Part shown: positions 38,954 to 48,027 of the stretch, piece after piece
How positions within the stretch are numbered: position 1 is the first letter of the stretch
Layout: every line of letters begins with the position of its first letter
Assembly: GCA_900555045.1 (NCBI GenBank)
Contig: USJW01000021.1
Span: 1-51,353 of the forward strand
DNA: 51,353 nt
Direction: 5' to 3'
Source of the DNA: an uncultured Clostridium sp.
Lineage (GTDB): Bacteria > Bacillota > Clostridia > Lachnospirales > Lachnospiraceae
Notes under the pieces: model-generated
The model's database searches: none
What the model was told of the DNA's origin: nothing
What the model saw: the letters and a program-made list of their open reading frames with translations, nothing else
Translations under genes and position numbers: made by a program

Positions 38954-41431
38954 ATTAAACGGCCGCTTCTTGGATTAGCAGGGAGTTTCGTACTTGGAGA
39001 GGTATTGGCTCTGCTGGATGTGGCTGCGGACCGCAGGAGAATTCTTGCTCTTTTTGTGTTGGCACTTGGGGCAATGATTTTTGGCGGAATACGGATGACA
39101 GAAAAACAGATTGCAAAAGCCGGAGGCGGAGCGCGAAGCGCCCCGAGGGCCGGTTTATGGCAGAGCAGAGGCACGGTTGTGCTTCTGCTTTTTTTGGCTG
39201 TCTTTTTCCTGGCCGGATTCTGGCGGGCGGAGAGCGTGAGGGGAAGGCTGGAGCGTGAGGCGGAGTGGGCTTGCCGGGTGGAGGGTGTGAAGGTGACGGC
39301 GAGGGGGAGCGTCTTGCGGGCCACGGAGAAGGATGGGAAGCTGGAGCTCTGGCTTCGGGAGGTCCACGCCGAGGTGGGGAACGTGAGCGGGGAGCTTGGA
39401 CAGCTGGTGGTGTACGGGGAGGGGGAGATCTCTGGGATCGGCATGGAGGTGCGGGTGAGGGGGACGCTGGAGGCCGTAGAGGAGGCCACAAACCCGGGAC
39501 AGTTTGACTTCGCCCGCTACTATCGGTCCAAGGGGACGGCCTGTCGGATGTACGGGGAGACCATGGAGGTGGAGAGTGATCAGGTGGTGCCGTATCTGGA
39601 GGGGATCCGGCGGCTCCGGGCCTGGTGTGGCGGCGTGCTTCGGCAGGTCTGCGCGCCGGAGGACCTGGGGGTGTTTAAGGCGGTGGTGCTGGGGGACCAG
39701 TCGTCCATGGACCAGGAGATGAGGGATATGTATCGCAGCCATGGGATCTCCCATCTGCTGGCGGTCAGCGGTCAGCACCTGTCGATCGTGGGGGGAGGGA
39801 TCTACCTGATGCTGCGTCGGGCCGGGCTAAACCGGGGAAAGACCGGGATGATCGCGGGGGCACTGGTGGTGAGCTACGGGATTCTGACCGGGGGCTCCGG
39901 GTCCGCGATGCGCGCGGTGGTGATGACGCTCTGTTTGTGGCTCGCGGGATATCTGGGGAAGAGCTACGACTGCTTAAGCGCCATGGGGCTTGCCGGGGCC
40001 TGGCTTTTGTGGCGGGAGCCGTATCTGATCTTTCAGAGCGGGTTTCAGCTGTCCTTCGGCGCCGTGTGGGCCATCGGAGGGCTGGGAAGCTGGCTGAACG
40101 GGGCCCTTGAGGTGAAGCGCGGGTGGCAGAGGACGCTGGTCTGCAGCCTGTGCGTGCAGATCGGGCTGGCGCCGGTGACGCTGTGGCATTATTTCCGGTA
40201 CCCCCTGTATGGGTTTGTGCTAAATCTGTTTGTGGTGCCGCTTGCGGCGGTGCTGGTGTACTCGGGAATTCTGGGGATTGTCCTGGGGGGAATCTGGCTG
40301 CCTGCGGGGGTGTACGCCGTGGGAGCGGGGCATTATGTGCTGGCGTTTTATGAATGGATGTGCCGGGGATTTGCGCAGCTTCCGGGGTACAGTCTGCTGG
40401 CCGGGAGGCCGGGATGGGGGAGAATTGCGGTGTATGGATTTGGGATGATGGTGGGAATTTGGGGGATTGCTGGAGAAAAAAGGAAGAAAGGCGGGGGAAC
40501 GGGAGATGGGGATGAGGAAGGATTGGGCGAGGGGAAACGGCGGGGTGTAAGAAGCTTTGCGGTTCGGTTCACGGGGATCTTTCTGCTGTACGGCCTGTGC
40601 TTTTGCGCGCTGCTGCCGCGGCCACGGGATGGGCTCAGAGTCACATGCCTGGATGTGGGGCAGGGGGATGGAATTGTGCTGGAGAGCCGGGGCGGCGTGG
40701 TGCTGGTGGACGGGGGGAGCAGCAGCGAGAGCGGCCTGGCGGAGCGCTGCCTGGAGCCGTTTTTGGAGAGCCGGGCGTTGGGGCATATCGACTGTGCGCT
40801 GGTGAGCCACGGGGACGCGGACCATGTGAGCGGGCTCTTGGAGCTGCTTGAGAGGGGGAAGATTTCGGTTGGATGTGTTGTGCTGCCGCGGATGGGCAGA
40901 GGGCATGGGGACTACGATAAGCTGCGGGAGGCGGCAAAAAGGAGCGGGGCGGATGTGGTATACATGGAGCAGGGGGACCGGATCCGCCTGGGGGAGCTGA
41001 CGCTCTCATGCCTGTACGCGGGGGATCCGCGGGCGGAGACGGAGAAGGACAAGAACCGGCATTCCCTGGCCGTGCGCGCGGAGTACGGGGAATTTCGAAT
41101 GCTGCTCACCGGGGATATGGACGCAGAGTGCGAGCGGGGGATGATCGGCCAGTGGGGGGAGAGCGGCCTTGAGGGGATTCAGGTGCTGAAGGTGGCGCAC
41201 CACGGGTCGGATACGTCCAGCAGCGAGGCGCTTTTGGACGCGGTGAAGCCAGGGCTTGCGGTGGTGTCCTACGGCGTGGGGAATTCCTACGGGCACCCAT
41301 CGGGGAGTGTGATGGAGCGGCTGAGGGAGAGGAAAATCGAGGTGTGGGAGACCGGGACGTGCGGGGCGGTGCTTCTTGAGACGGACGGGAGGGCGGTGAG
41401 GTGTTGGGGGTGGAGGAAAGCGCGGGAGTGA
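38954..41431 (+). CDS. comEC: ComEC/Rec2 family DNA-uptake channel protein, probable ATT start
   Basis: A protein of about 825 residues: N-terminal helices and OB-like domain, the Competence (ComEC) membrane domain (HGISHLLAVSGQHLSIVGGG near residues 262-281) and a C-terminal metallo-beta-lactamase domain with SHGDADH (His619) and VAHHGSDTSSSE. It would move single-stranded DNA across the membrane. The first ATG/GTG/TTG in frame is TTG at 39005, where the RBS is too close. Reading from ATT at 38954, six bases after AAAGGGGA, adds KRPLLGLAGSFVLGEV, which resembles normal ComEC N-termini. I therefore favour ATT, with TTG 39005 as alternative. Confidence 0.8.
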   Translation: MKRPLLGLAGSFVLGEVLALLDVAADRRRILALFVLALGAMIFGGIRMTEKQIAKAGGGARSAPRAGLWQSRGTVVLLLFLAVFFLAGFWRAESVRGRLEREAEWACRVEGVKVTARGSVLRATEKDGKLELWLREVHAEVGNVSGELGQLVVYGEGEISGIGMEVRVRGTLEAVEEATNPGQFDFARYYRSKGTACRMYGETMEVESDQVVPYLEGIRRLRAWCGGVLRQVCAPEDLGVFKAVVLGDQSSMDQEMRDMYRSHGISHLLAVSGQHLSIVGGGIYLMLRRAGLNRGKTGMIAGALVVSYGILTGGSGSAMRAVVMTLCLWLAGYLGKSYDCLSAMGLAGAWLLWREPYLIFQSGFQLSFGAVWAIGGLGSWLNGALEVKRGWQRTLVCSLCVQIGLAPVTLWHYFRYPLYGFVLNLFVVPLAAVLVYSGILGIVLGGIWLPAGVYAVGAGHYVLAFYEWMCRGFAQLPGYSLLAGRPGWGRIAVYGFGMMVGIWGIAGEKRKKGGGTGDGDEEGLGEGKRRGVRSFAVRFTGIFLLYGLCFCALLPRPRDGLRVTCLDVGQGDGIVLESRGGVVLVDGGSSSESGLAERCLEPFLESRALGHIDCALVSHGDADHVSGLLELLERGKISVGCVVLPRMGRGHGDYDKLREAAKRSGADVVYMEQGDRIRLGELTLSCLYAGDPRAETEKDKNRHSLAVRAEYGEFRMLLTGDMDAECERGMIGQWGESGLEGIQVLKVAHHGSDTSSSEALLDAVKPGLAVVSYGVGNSYGHPSGSVMERLRERKIEVWETGTCGAVLLETDGRAVRCWGWRKARE

Positions 41432-41435
41432 GGCG

Positions 41436-41459
41436 GGGGCAGCGTCAATGAGCTGCCCC
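41436..41459. terminator. Hairpin between convergent comEC and LysR genes
   Basis: GGGGCAGC (41436-41443) pairs with GCTGCCCC (41452-41459). It overlaps the last codons of the LysR gene and has no T-run, so it is a weak shared terminator at best. Confidence 0.45.
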
Positions 41460-42377
41460 GCCGCCGTTGGAGAAGGCGTTTTTGGCCACCTCGATGAAGT
41501 TTAAGGCTGCGGCCGGAAGGATTGCGCCCTTCTTGTAGGCGATTACGTAGGGGCGGGTGGTGTTGTCGGCCATGATGCGGTAATAGACGGGGCGCCGCTC
41601 GGTGGTGTTTGTCTCCGACAGAATTTCTGGTATGAAGCCGACGCCCATGCCGGTGGCGACCAGGGAGTGGATGGTGTTCCAGTTCCCGGTCTCGAACACG
41701 ATGTTGGGGGTGAATCCGGCCTGACGGCACAGCTGCATTCCCATCCGGGTGAATTTCTGGTGCTTTTTTAGGAAGATGAAGGGCTCATCTTTTACCAGCG
41801 CCAGGTCGATAAAGGGGAGCCCGGAGGACAGCGCCGGGGTGATCTGCCGGGAGAGCAGATGGTTTGGGGGCAGCGCCAGCAAAATCTGTTCCTGGTAGAT
41901 GACCTGGGAGTCCAGCTGTTTGTTGTCCAGGGGGGCGGGAATCATGGAGAAGTCCACTTTCCCCTCGCTCGCCAGCTCCTCCAGGACGTTGGAGCTCTCC
42001 TCAATGATTTCTAAATGGATGGAGGGGTACTGGCTCTGAAAGGACGGAAGGATTTTGGGGAGATAGCAGTTGCTGTAAAAGGTGGAGATCCCTATTTTCA
42101 GATTGCAGTCTCTCAGGTTGATGATCTCCGACATTTTGGTCCTCAGGGCATTGCTCATGCGCAGAATTTCAATCCCGTCGGCGACAAAAATTTTTCCGGC
42201 TGCGGTCAGGCGGATGGAGTTGTTTTCACGGATGAACAGGCGGATGTTTAGTTCGTTTTCCAAACGCTTGATGCTTTGGCTGAGCGCGGGCTGACTGATG
42301 AAAAGGGCCTGAGCCGCTTTGGAAAAGCTGGACTCGTGCGCCACAGTTACGACATATTGGATATCCCGAAGTTGCAT
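41445..42377 (-). CDS. LysR family regulator of the Dpp-type operon
   Basis: A 310-residue LTTR of the CysB/CynR-like group. HTH at residues 2-59 (LRDIQYVVTVAHESSFSKAAQALFISQPALSQSIKRLE in part), then an effector domain (NLKIGISTFYSNCYLPKILPSF near 92-113). ATG at 42377 follows GGGGGTC. Its promoter interlocks with that of the divergent ABC transporter operon, which is its probable target. Ligand unknown. Confidence 0.9.
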   Translation of the reverse strand: MQLRDIQYVVTVAHESSFSKAAQALFISQPALSQSIKRLENELNIRLFIRENNSIRLTAAGKIFVADGIEILRMSNALRTKMSEIINLRDCNLKIGISTFYSNCYLPKILPSFQSQYPSIHLEIIEESSNVLEELASEGKVDFSMIPAPLDNKQLDSQVIYQEQILLALPPNHLLSRQITPALSSGLPFIDLALVKDEPFIFLKKHQKFTRMGMQLCRQAGFTPNIVFETGNWNTIHSLVATGMGVGFIPEILSETNTTERRPVYYRIMADNTTRPYVIAYKKGAILPAAALNFIEVAKNAFSNGGGAAH

Positions 42378-42382
42378 GATGA

Positions 42383-42454
42383 CCCCCTATAATTTTTTGT
42401 TATTCGTATATTATATCTTGGTATTTTACAAATTGCAATGCTCCCCCTATAATT
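42383..42454. promoter_or_regulatory. Interlocked divergent promoters with 12-bp direct repeat
   Basis: Plus strand: TTTACA (42425-42430), 17 bases, TATAAT (42448-42453) for the transporter operon. Minus strand: TTGCAA (42433-42438), 17 bases, TATAAT (42410-42415) for lysR. The two promoters overlap, so polymerase can occupy only one at a time. CCCCCTATAATT occurs twice, at 42383-42394 and 42443-42454, exactly 60 bp apart. The first copy overlaps the lysR RBS and continues as ATAA-N7-TTAT, a LysR-box-like dyad; the second covers the plus -10 box. Confidence 0.75.
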
Positions 42455-42623
42455 AAAATGTAATTTACATACAGTACTGTAAAGAAATGGACAAAATGTG
42501 AAAATGACTGGATGATTTACGAATTTATGGAAAAATTGCGTCAACTATAAAAGAAGAATTCTGGCCGACCATAAATTTTAGTTATTAAAATGCCAGTCAG
42601 GCAATTCAGAAGGAGGGTATTTT

Positions 42624-44219
42624 ATGAGAAAAGCAGCCATGGTGCTCGTCGCATCCCTGATTGCGGGGACCTTAAGTGCATGTTCCGGCGGGGGAAAACA
42701 GCCTGAGACAACAAGCGCCAAAACAGAAGTGACTGCCAAGGAGGAAACGGGGAAAGAAGCAGAACAGCCAACAGGACAGACAGAGCTGGAAGTGTTAAAA
42801 ATTGGGGTTGCAGATCTGCCGAAACACATGGATCCCATGAGGGATGTGGGAAATACCGGAATCCGAATTCATTATAATATTTTTGAAACTCTGCTGCTGG
42901 CGGATCAGAAGGACTCCTTCCAGCAAAAGCCGATGATCGCCGAGGAGTGGAAGCGCCTGGACGACTACACCGTTGAATTTAAGCTCCGCAAGGGTGTGAA
43001 GTTCCACAACGGGGATGAGGTGACGGCGAAGGACGTGAAGTACAGCTTTGACCGCCTGAAAAAAGAGCTGCCCGGGCTGGAGCTGGCCTCCTCCCTCATG
43101 CTCACGATCAAGGACGTTGAGATTGTGGATGACTATACGGTGAAAATCATCACCAACACGGTGGATCCCATCCTGGAGGACCGGGTGGCGTCCAGCTGGG
43201 GCTCATGGATTCTCCCGATGGACTACCTGGAAGAGGTGGGGGACGAGGAGTTTGCGCTGAAGCCCGTGGGAACCGGCCCGTACAAGGTGGTTTCCTACTC
43301 TCCTCAGAAGATTGAGCTGGAGCGCTTCGAGGATTACTGGGGCGAGAAGCCGGCGGCCAAGAGGATTGAGTACATCGTATACCCCGAGACCGCGGCCAGA
43401 ATCACAGCTCTGATCACCGGTGAGGTGGACATTATCGCCCAGCTTCCGCCGGATCAGATCGAGACCGTGGAATCCCAGGACGGCCTGCGCGTGATCAGCA
43501 AAAATATCGCGAACATGCACGTGCTGAGATTCAACACCGGATATGGCCCGTTGAAGGATAAGAAGGTCAGACAGGCGCTGTCTCTGGCCATCGACCGCCA
43601 GCTGTTGGCGGACACCCTGTGGGGCGGAAAGGCCGTTGTTCCGAAGGGACATCAGTATGTGGAATTCGGCGACATGTATTTTGACGATTATCCGGAGGCG
43701 GAGTACAACTTAGAGAAGGCGAAGCAGCTGATTGCGGAGTCCGATTACAACGGCGAAGTGATCAATTATGAATTGAGAAACGGATACTACACCTTTGGCA
43801 ACGAGGCGGCTGAGGCGATCGTGGATATGTGGAAGGCGATCGGCGTCAACGCGCAGGTTCAGTTTGTAGAGAAGCAGGAGAACAAGCAGATTTCCAACTG
43901 GTCCAACAGCATGAGATTCCCTGACCCGGCGGGCGGTTTATGGCTGCTCTGGGGAGAGGGCTCCAGCCCGAGCAAGGAGCACTGGCTGGATATGCCGAAA
44001 GAGTTCCTCGACAAGGGAAGAGAGATGTCGTCCATCACGGACAACGCCAGGAGAAAGGAACTCGCCAGAGAGCTGATGGAGATCTGGGACGAGGAGGCTC
44101 CGGGAGCCCTTCTGTACTATCCATTTGAGAGCTGGGGTGTGAGAGACGGCCTGGAGTGGGAGCCCTATTCCTCTCAGACCATGGATTTCCGTGCGAACAA
44201 CTTTAAGGTAGTGGAGTAG
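42624..44219 (+). CDS. ABC transporter substrate-binding lipoprotein, Dpp/Opp (SBP_bac_5) family
   Basis: A 531-residue lipoprotein: signal peptide with lipobox LSAC (Cys20), a Lys/Glu/Thr-rich linker to about residue 55, then the SBP_bac_5 fold (LPKHMDPMRDVGN, WKRLDDYTVEFKLRKGVKFHNGDEVTA in part, VGTGPYKVVSY, KVRQALSLAIDRQLL). It binds the substrate outside the membrane and passes it to the two permeases encoded downstream. Family substrates include peptides, nickel, glutathione and opines. The linked phosphodiesterase and hydrolase hint at a non-peptide ligand. RBS AGGAGGG. Confidence 0.92.
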   Translation: MRKAAMVLVASLIAGTLSACSGGGKQPETTSAKTEVTAKEETGKEAEQPTGQTELEVLKIGVADLPKHMDPMRDVGNTGIRIHYNIFETLLLADQKDSFQQKPMIAEEWKRLDDYTVEFKLRKGVKFHNGDEVTAKDVKYSFDRLKKELPGLELASSLMLTIKDVEIVDDYTVKIITNTVDPILEDRVASSWGSWILPMDYLEEVGDEEFALKPVGTGPYKVVSYSPQKIELERFEDYWGEKPAAKRIEYIVYPETAARITALITGEVDIIAQLPPDQIETVESQDGLRVISKNIANMHVLRFNTGYGPLKDKKVRQALSLAIDRQLLADTLWGGKAVVPKGHQYVEFGDMYFDDYPEAEYNLEKAKQLIAESDYNGEVINYELRNGYYTFGNEAAEAIVDMWKAIGVNAQVQFVEKQENKQISNWSNSMRFPDPAGGLWLLWGEGSSPSKEHWLDMPKEFLDKGREMSSITDNARRKELARELMEIWDEEAPGALLYYPFESWGVRDGLEWEPYSSQTMDFRANNFKVVE

Positions 44220-44250
44220 GCCATCTCACGGAAAGCAAAGGGTGACATAT

Positions 44251-45249
44251 ATGGAAGACATTTTACAGGTGAAAAATCTGAGGACGTACTATCACTCCAA
44301 AACCAAGATTGTACCGGCGGTGGACGGAGTCAGTTTTTCACTGAAACAAGGAGAATCCATAGGAATTGTAGGAGAGTCTGGCTGCGGTAAAAGTACCGTA
44401 GCCAGGACCATCATTAACCTTTTAGACCACTCCTATACCAGAGTGGAGGAGGGGGAGATACTGTTCCATGGACAGGATATTCTGAAGGTGAGCGCCAGGG
44501 AGATGAATCAGATCAGGGGCAAAAAGATCTCCATGATCTTCCAGAATCCCCTCAGCACCTTGAACCCGGTTTTTACGGTGGGCGATCAGATCGGGGAAGT
44601 GCTGGCGTTACATAACCGGAAACTGAGCAAAAAGGAAATCCTGGAAAAATCCATTGAATTGCTGAAATTGGTTGGGATCCCTTCGCCGGAGACGCGGGTG
44701 CACGACTACCCTCATCAGCTTTCCGGCGGAATGCAGCAGAGGGTGATCATCGCCATCGCCCTGGCCTGCAGCCCGGAGATCGTGATCGCGGACGAGCCGA
44801 CCACAGCGTTGGATGTGACGATTCAGGCGCAGATCCTGGATCTGATGAAGGAGCTGCAGGAAAAGCTCAAGATGGGATTGATTCTGATCACCCACAATAT
44901 GGGCGTGGTCGTGCGGATGTGTGAGACAATTTTGGTCATGTACGGCGGTGTGGTGGTGGAGTCCGGCCGGACGGGGGATATATTTGCCTCCCCGTCCCAC
45001 CCCTATACCCAGGGGCTGCTGGCGGCCATCCCCAGCGTGCATGAGGACAAAGAGGAATTGTATTCCATACCGGGCTTTGTGCCGAGGTTCGAACACCCGG
45101 TAACGCAGTGCAGGTTCTGCAACCGCTGCAGTCACGCAGTCGACCGATGTTTTCGCGAGGAACCGCCGTTTGTCCAGGTGGGCGAGGAACATTATTCCAG
45201 ATGCTGGCTGTATCAGGGGGAAAGCGGGGTGAAGCATCATGGAGAGTAG
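44251..45249 (+). CDS. ABC transporter ATPase, DppD/OppD type
   Basis: A 332-residue ATP-binding subunit. Walker A GESGCGKST (about 38-46), signature LSGGMQQR (about 155-162), Walker B VIADEPTTALD and a C-terminal oligopeptide-type domain with a Cys cluster (CRFCNRCSHAVDRC, about 288-301) that in some homologues binds an iron-sulfur cluster. ATG at 44251 follows AAAGGGTG; a GTG at 44242 overlaps the RBS. It pairs with the next ATPase. Confidence 0.92.
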   Translation: MEDILQVKNLRTYYHSKTKIVPAVDGVSFSLKQGESIGIVGESGCGKSTVARTIINLLDHSYTRVEEGEILFHGQDILKVSAREMNQIRGKKISMIFQNPLSTLNPVFTVGDQIGEVLALHNRKLSKKEILEKSIELLKLVGIPSPETRVHDYPHQLSGGMQQRVIIAIALACSPEIVIADEPTTALDVTIQAQILDLMKELQEKLKMGLILITHNMGVVVRMCETILVMYGGVVVESGRTGDIFASPSHPYTQGLLAAIPSVHEDKEELYSIPGFVPRFEHPVTQCRFCNRCSHAVDRCFREEPPFVQVGEEHYSRCWLYQGESGVKHHGE

Positions 45250-46219
45250 AGAAGTGTTGGTGGAGCTGCGCCACCTGAAGAAATATTATCCTGTAAATAA
45301 GGGCATGTTCAGCCACAGACAAAAGGGCGTAGTGAAGGCCGTGGACGATGTGAACCTGCAGATTTATAAGGGGGAGACGCTGGGACTGATCGGGGAGTCC
45401 GGCTGCGGAAAATCCACGCTGTCCCGAGTGCTCTTAGGGCTCACGGAGGCGACCGCAGGGGAAATTCTCTTTAAGGGACAGCCGGTGGATGCGAAAAACA
45501 TGAAGGCGTTCCGCCGTCAGGCCCAGATGATTTTCCAGGATCCGTATTCTTCCCTGGATCCCAGAATGTCTGTGGGGAGAATTATCGAGGAGCCGTTGAG
45601 AATCCACATAGATTATAGCAAGAAAGAGAAGCGGGACGTGGTGAAAAGCCTTCTTGAGAAGGTCAGCCTTCCGGAGGACAGCCTAAAAAAGTTTCCCCAT
45701 GAATTCAGCGGCGGGCAGAGGCAGCGCATCGGCATCGCGAGGGCGCTGGCCCTCAATCCGGAGTTTGTGGTCTGCGACGAGCCGGTGTCGGCGCTGGATG
45801 TGTCCGTCCAGGCTCAGATTCTGAATCTGTTTAAGAAAATGCAAAAGGATTTTCAATTAACCTATCTTTTCATCTCCCATGACATGAGCGTCGTGAGACA
45901 TATGAGCGACCGGATTGCAGTGATGTATTTGGGGAGAGTCGTTGAGCTGGCCGACAAAACGGCACTGTTTAAGGACACGCTTCACCCGTACTCGGTCGCG
46001 CTCATGAATGCCATACCTGTCCCGGATCCATCGGTTCCGATGGGAAATCTGCGTCTGGAAGGGGAGCTGCCGAGCCCGTTAAATCCGCCGCCGGGATGTC
46101 CGTTCCAAACCCGTTGTCCCAATGTAATGCCCAAATGCAAGGAGCAATCTCCGGCGCTTAAAGAGGTGAAGCCGGGGCATTACCTGGCATGCCATTTGTA
46201 TGATGATTGTGAGGGTTGA
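45239..46219 (+). CDS. ABC transporter ATPase, DppF/OppF type
   Basis: A 326-residue ATPase. Walker A GESGCGKST (about 53-61), Q-loop MIFQDPYSSLDPRM, signature FSGGQRQR (about 157-164), Walker B VVCDEPVSALD, and the C-terminal CPFQTRCPNVMPKC cluster. It overlaps the previous gene by 11 bases, so the two subunits are made together and presumably form the heterodimeric motor. Confidence 0.92.
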   Translation: MESREVLVELRHLKKYYPVNKGMFSHRQKGVVKAVDDVNLQIYKGETLGLIGESGCGKSTLSRVLLGLTEATAGEILFKGQPVDAKNMKAFRRQAQMIFQDPYSSLDPRMSVGRIIEEPLRIHIDYSKKEKRDVVKSLLEKVSLPEDSLKKFPHEFSGGQRQRIGIARALALNPEFVVCDEPVSALDVSVQAQILNLFKKMQKDFQLTYLFISHDMSVVRHMSDRIAVMYLGRVVELADKTALFKDTLHPYSVALMNAIPVPDPSVPMGNLRLEGELPSPLNPPPGCPFQTRCPNVMPKCKEQSPALKEVKPGHYLACHLYDDCEG

Positions 46220-46221
46220 TT

Positions 46222-47142
46222 GTGAAGAAGTTTTTGATTGTGCGACTGGCGAAAGCCCTGGTCACCATTTGGTTCATCGTGTCGATGGTATTCGTGCTGA
46301 CACGTCTTTCCGGGGATCCCACGGATTGGATGCTGCCGGATGACGCTTCCCTAGAAACCCAGATCCAGCTGAGGGAGTCTTTGGGGCTCGACAAGCCGAT
46401 CTCAGAGCAGTACAAGATCTACATATCAAATGTGCTGCACGGGGATATGGGAAAAAGCTACTATTATCTCCGGCCCGTGGGTGAGCTGTTTTCGGAGCGG
46501 GCGGAGGCCACGCTGAAGCTGGCGACGACCGCGTTCTCCCTATCCATCCTGATCGGAGTGCCGCTTGGGGTCATGGCGTCGGTCTACCGGAATACCTTTT
46601 TGGACCGGATGACCATGGGGTTTGCCATAGCGGGTTACACCATCCCCAATTTCGTGCTGGGGATTCTGATGATATTTTTGTTCAGCCTAAAACTAAAGGT
46701 TTTGCCCAGCGGAGGCTTTGGAAACACCAAGAACTATGTGATGCCGGTTTTGGCCATGATGGTTGGCCCCATGGCGAACATTGCCAGGCTGACCAGAAGC
46801 TCCATGCTGGATGTATTGAAACAGGATTATCTGGACTGCGCCAGAGCCAAGGGCGTGGTTGAGTGGATCGTTATCTTTAAACACGCGCTGCGCAATGCGC
46901 TGATTCCGGTGGTGACCATCATCGGCCTGCAGATCGGAACCCTGATCGGCGGCATGGTGGTGATCGAGACCGTGTTCGCATGGCCGGGGATCGGGTCACT
47001 CATCATTTCCTCCGCCCAGAACCGGGATTTCCCGGTGGTGCAGTATGGAATTATGATCTGTGCGATTATCGTCTGCATCACGAACGTGCTGGTGGACTTG
47101 AGCTACGCGCTGTTGGATCCCAGAATCAGAGACAATTTTTAG
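46222..47142 (+). CDS. ABC transporter permease, DppB/OppB type
   Basis: A 306-residue permease with six transmembrane segments and the BPD_transp_1 EAA loop (LDCARAKGVVEWIVIFKHALRNALIP in part, about 201-226). The N-terminal LARLAK-like helix and LTRLSGDPTDWMLP are typical of DppB. GTG at 46222 is preferred since GAGGG lies six bases upstream; TTG at 46216 would overlap the RBS. Confidence 0.92.
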   Translation: MKKFLIVRLAKALVTIWFIVSMVFVLTRLSGDPTDWMLPDDASLETQIQLRESLGLDKPISEQYKIYISNVLHGDMGKSYYYLRPVGELFSERAEATLKLATTAFSLSILIGVPLGVMASVYRNTFLDRMTMGFAIAGYTIPNFVLGILMIFLFSLKLKVLPSGGFGNTKNYVMPVLAMMVGPMANIARLTRSSMLDVLKQDYLDCARAKGVVEWIVIFKHALRNALIPVVTIIGLQIGTLIGGMVVIETVFAWPGIGSLIISSAQNRDFPVVQYGIMICAIIVCITNVLVDLSYALLDPRIRDNF

Positions 47143-47157
47143 CGGGGGGAATAGACT

Positions 47158-48012
47158 ATGAAAAAAATAAAAAAGCAGCATGTGATTCCACCGTTTATTC
47201 TGATTTTGATAATTATTTTGCTGTCCATCATTGTGTTTTCCTCCCTGGCATCGGTTTTATATCCCATCGATTTGGGGGAGACCAACCTGACGGAGCGGCT
47301 GCTTAAACCGGCGTTCATGAGCGGCGGGAGCGTAAAGTATCTGCTGGGGACGGACCACCTGGGCCGGGATTTCGCGGTTCGCCTGGTCTATGGGACCAGA
47401 AATACCCTGCTCATTGCCGGAACCGGACTGGTGATCGCGGCGGCCATCGGAACCGCCCTGGGTGTGCTGGCGGGGATGAATAAGGGGTGGATTGACTCCT
47501 TCATCATGTTTTTGGTGGATGTCCGCCTGTCCGTGCCGTCCACGATTATCGGCATTGTGTGCGCCTCCATTTTCGGCGCCAGCAAAACCACCATCATCAT
47601 GATCATCGGTTTTACCGGCTTTGCAAGCTTCGCCAGGCTGGTGCGCGGCCAGATTTTACAGCTGCGGGAGGCAAATTTCATGGAGTGCAGCCAGTCCCTG
47701 GGGGCCTCCAAGATGCGGATTTTGTTTGAGCATGTCCTGATTAACATTGCCTCGCCGCTGATTATCAATGCAACCATCCGCCTCAGTTCCTTTATCCTGC
47801 TGGAGAGCTCGCTGTCGTTTCTGGGATTGGGGATACAGCCGCCCGATGTGTCGCTGGGCGTAATGGTCAGCGCGGGGCGTGACTACATGATCAACGCATG
47901 GTGGCTGACAATTGTGCCGAGCATGGTGATCGTGGTCATTGTCCTCTCGGTATCGCTGATAGGAGACTGGCTGAGAGATAAGCTGGATCCTAAATTACAA
48001 AATAATTCATAA
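47158..48012 (+). CDS. ABC transporter permease, DppC/OppC type
   Basis: A 284-residue permease: N-terminal hydrophobic helix (about 11-33), the GTDHLGRDFAVRLVYGTR motif (about 63-80), five further helices and the EAA loop MECSQSLGASKMRILFEHVL (in part). The end SLIGDWLRDKLDPKL is typical of DppC. It completes the transporter with the DppB-like partner encoded just before. Confidence 0.92.
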   Translation: MKKIKKQHVIPPFILILIIILLSIIVFSSLASVLYPIDLGETNLTERLLKPAFMSGGSVKYLLGTDHLGRDFAVRLVYGTRNTLLIAGTGLVIAAAIGTALGVLAGMNKGWIDSFIMFLVDVRLSVPSTIIGIVCASIFGASKTTIIMIIGFTGFASFARLVRGQILQLREANFMECSQSLGASKMRILFEHVLINIASPLIINATIRLSSFILLESSLSFLGLGIQPPDVSLGVMVSAGRDYMINAWWLTIVPSMVIVVIVLSVSLIGDWLRDKLDPKLQNNS

Positions 48013-48027
48013 AAGGAGATAGGGAAC

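Noticed and set aside
38955..39491. Long minus-strand proline/serine-rich frames under comEC
   Set aside because: Typical of the complement of a GC-rich gene; no RBS.
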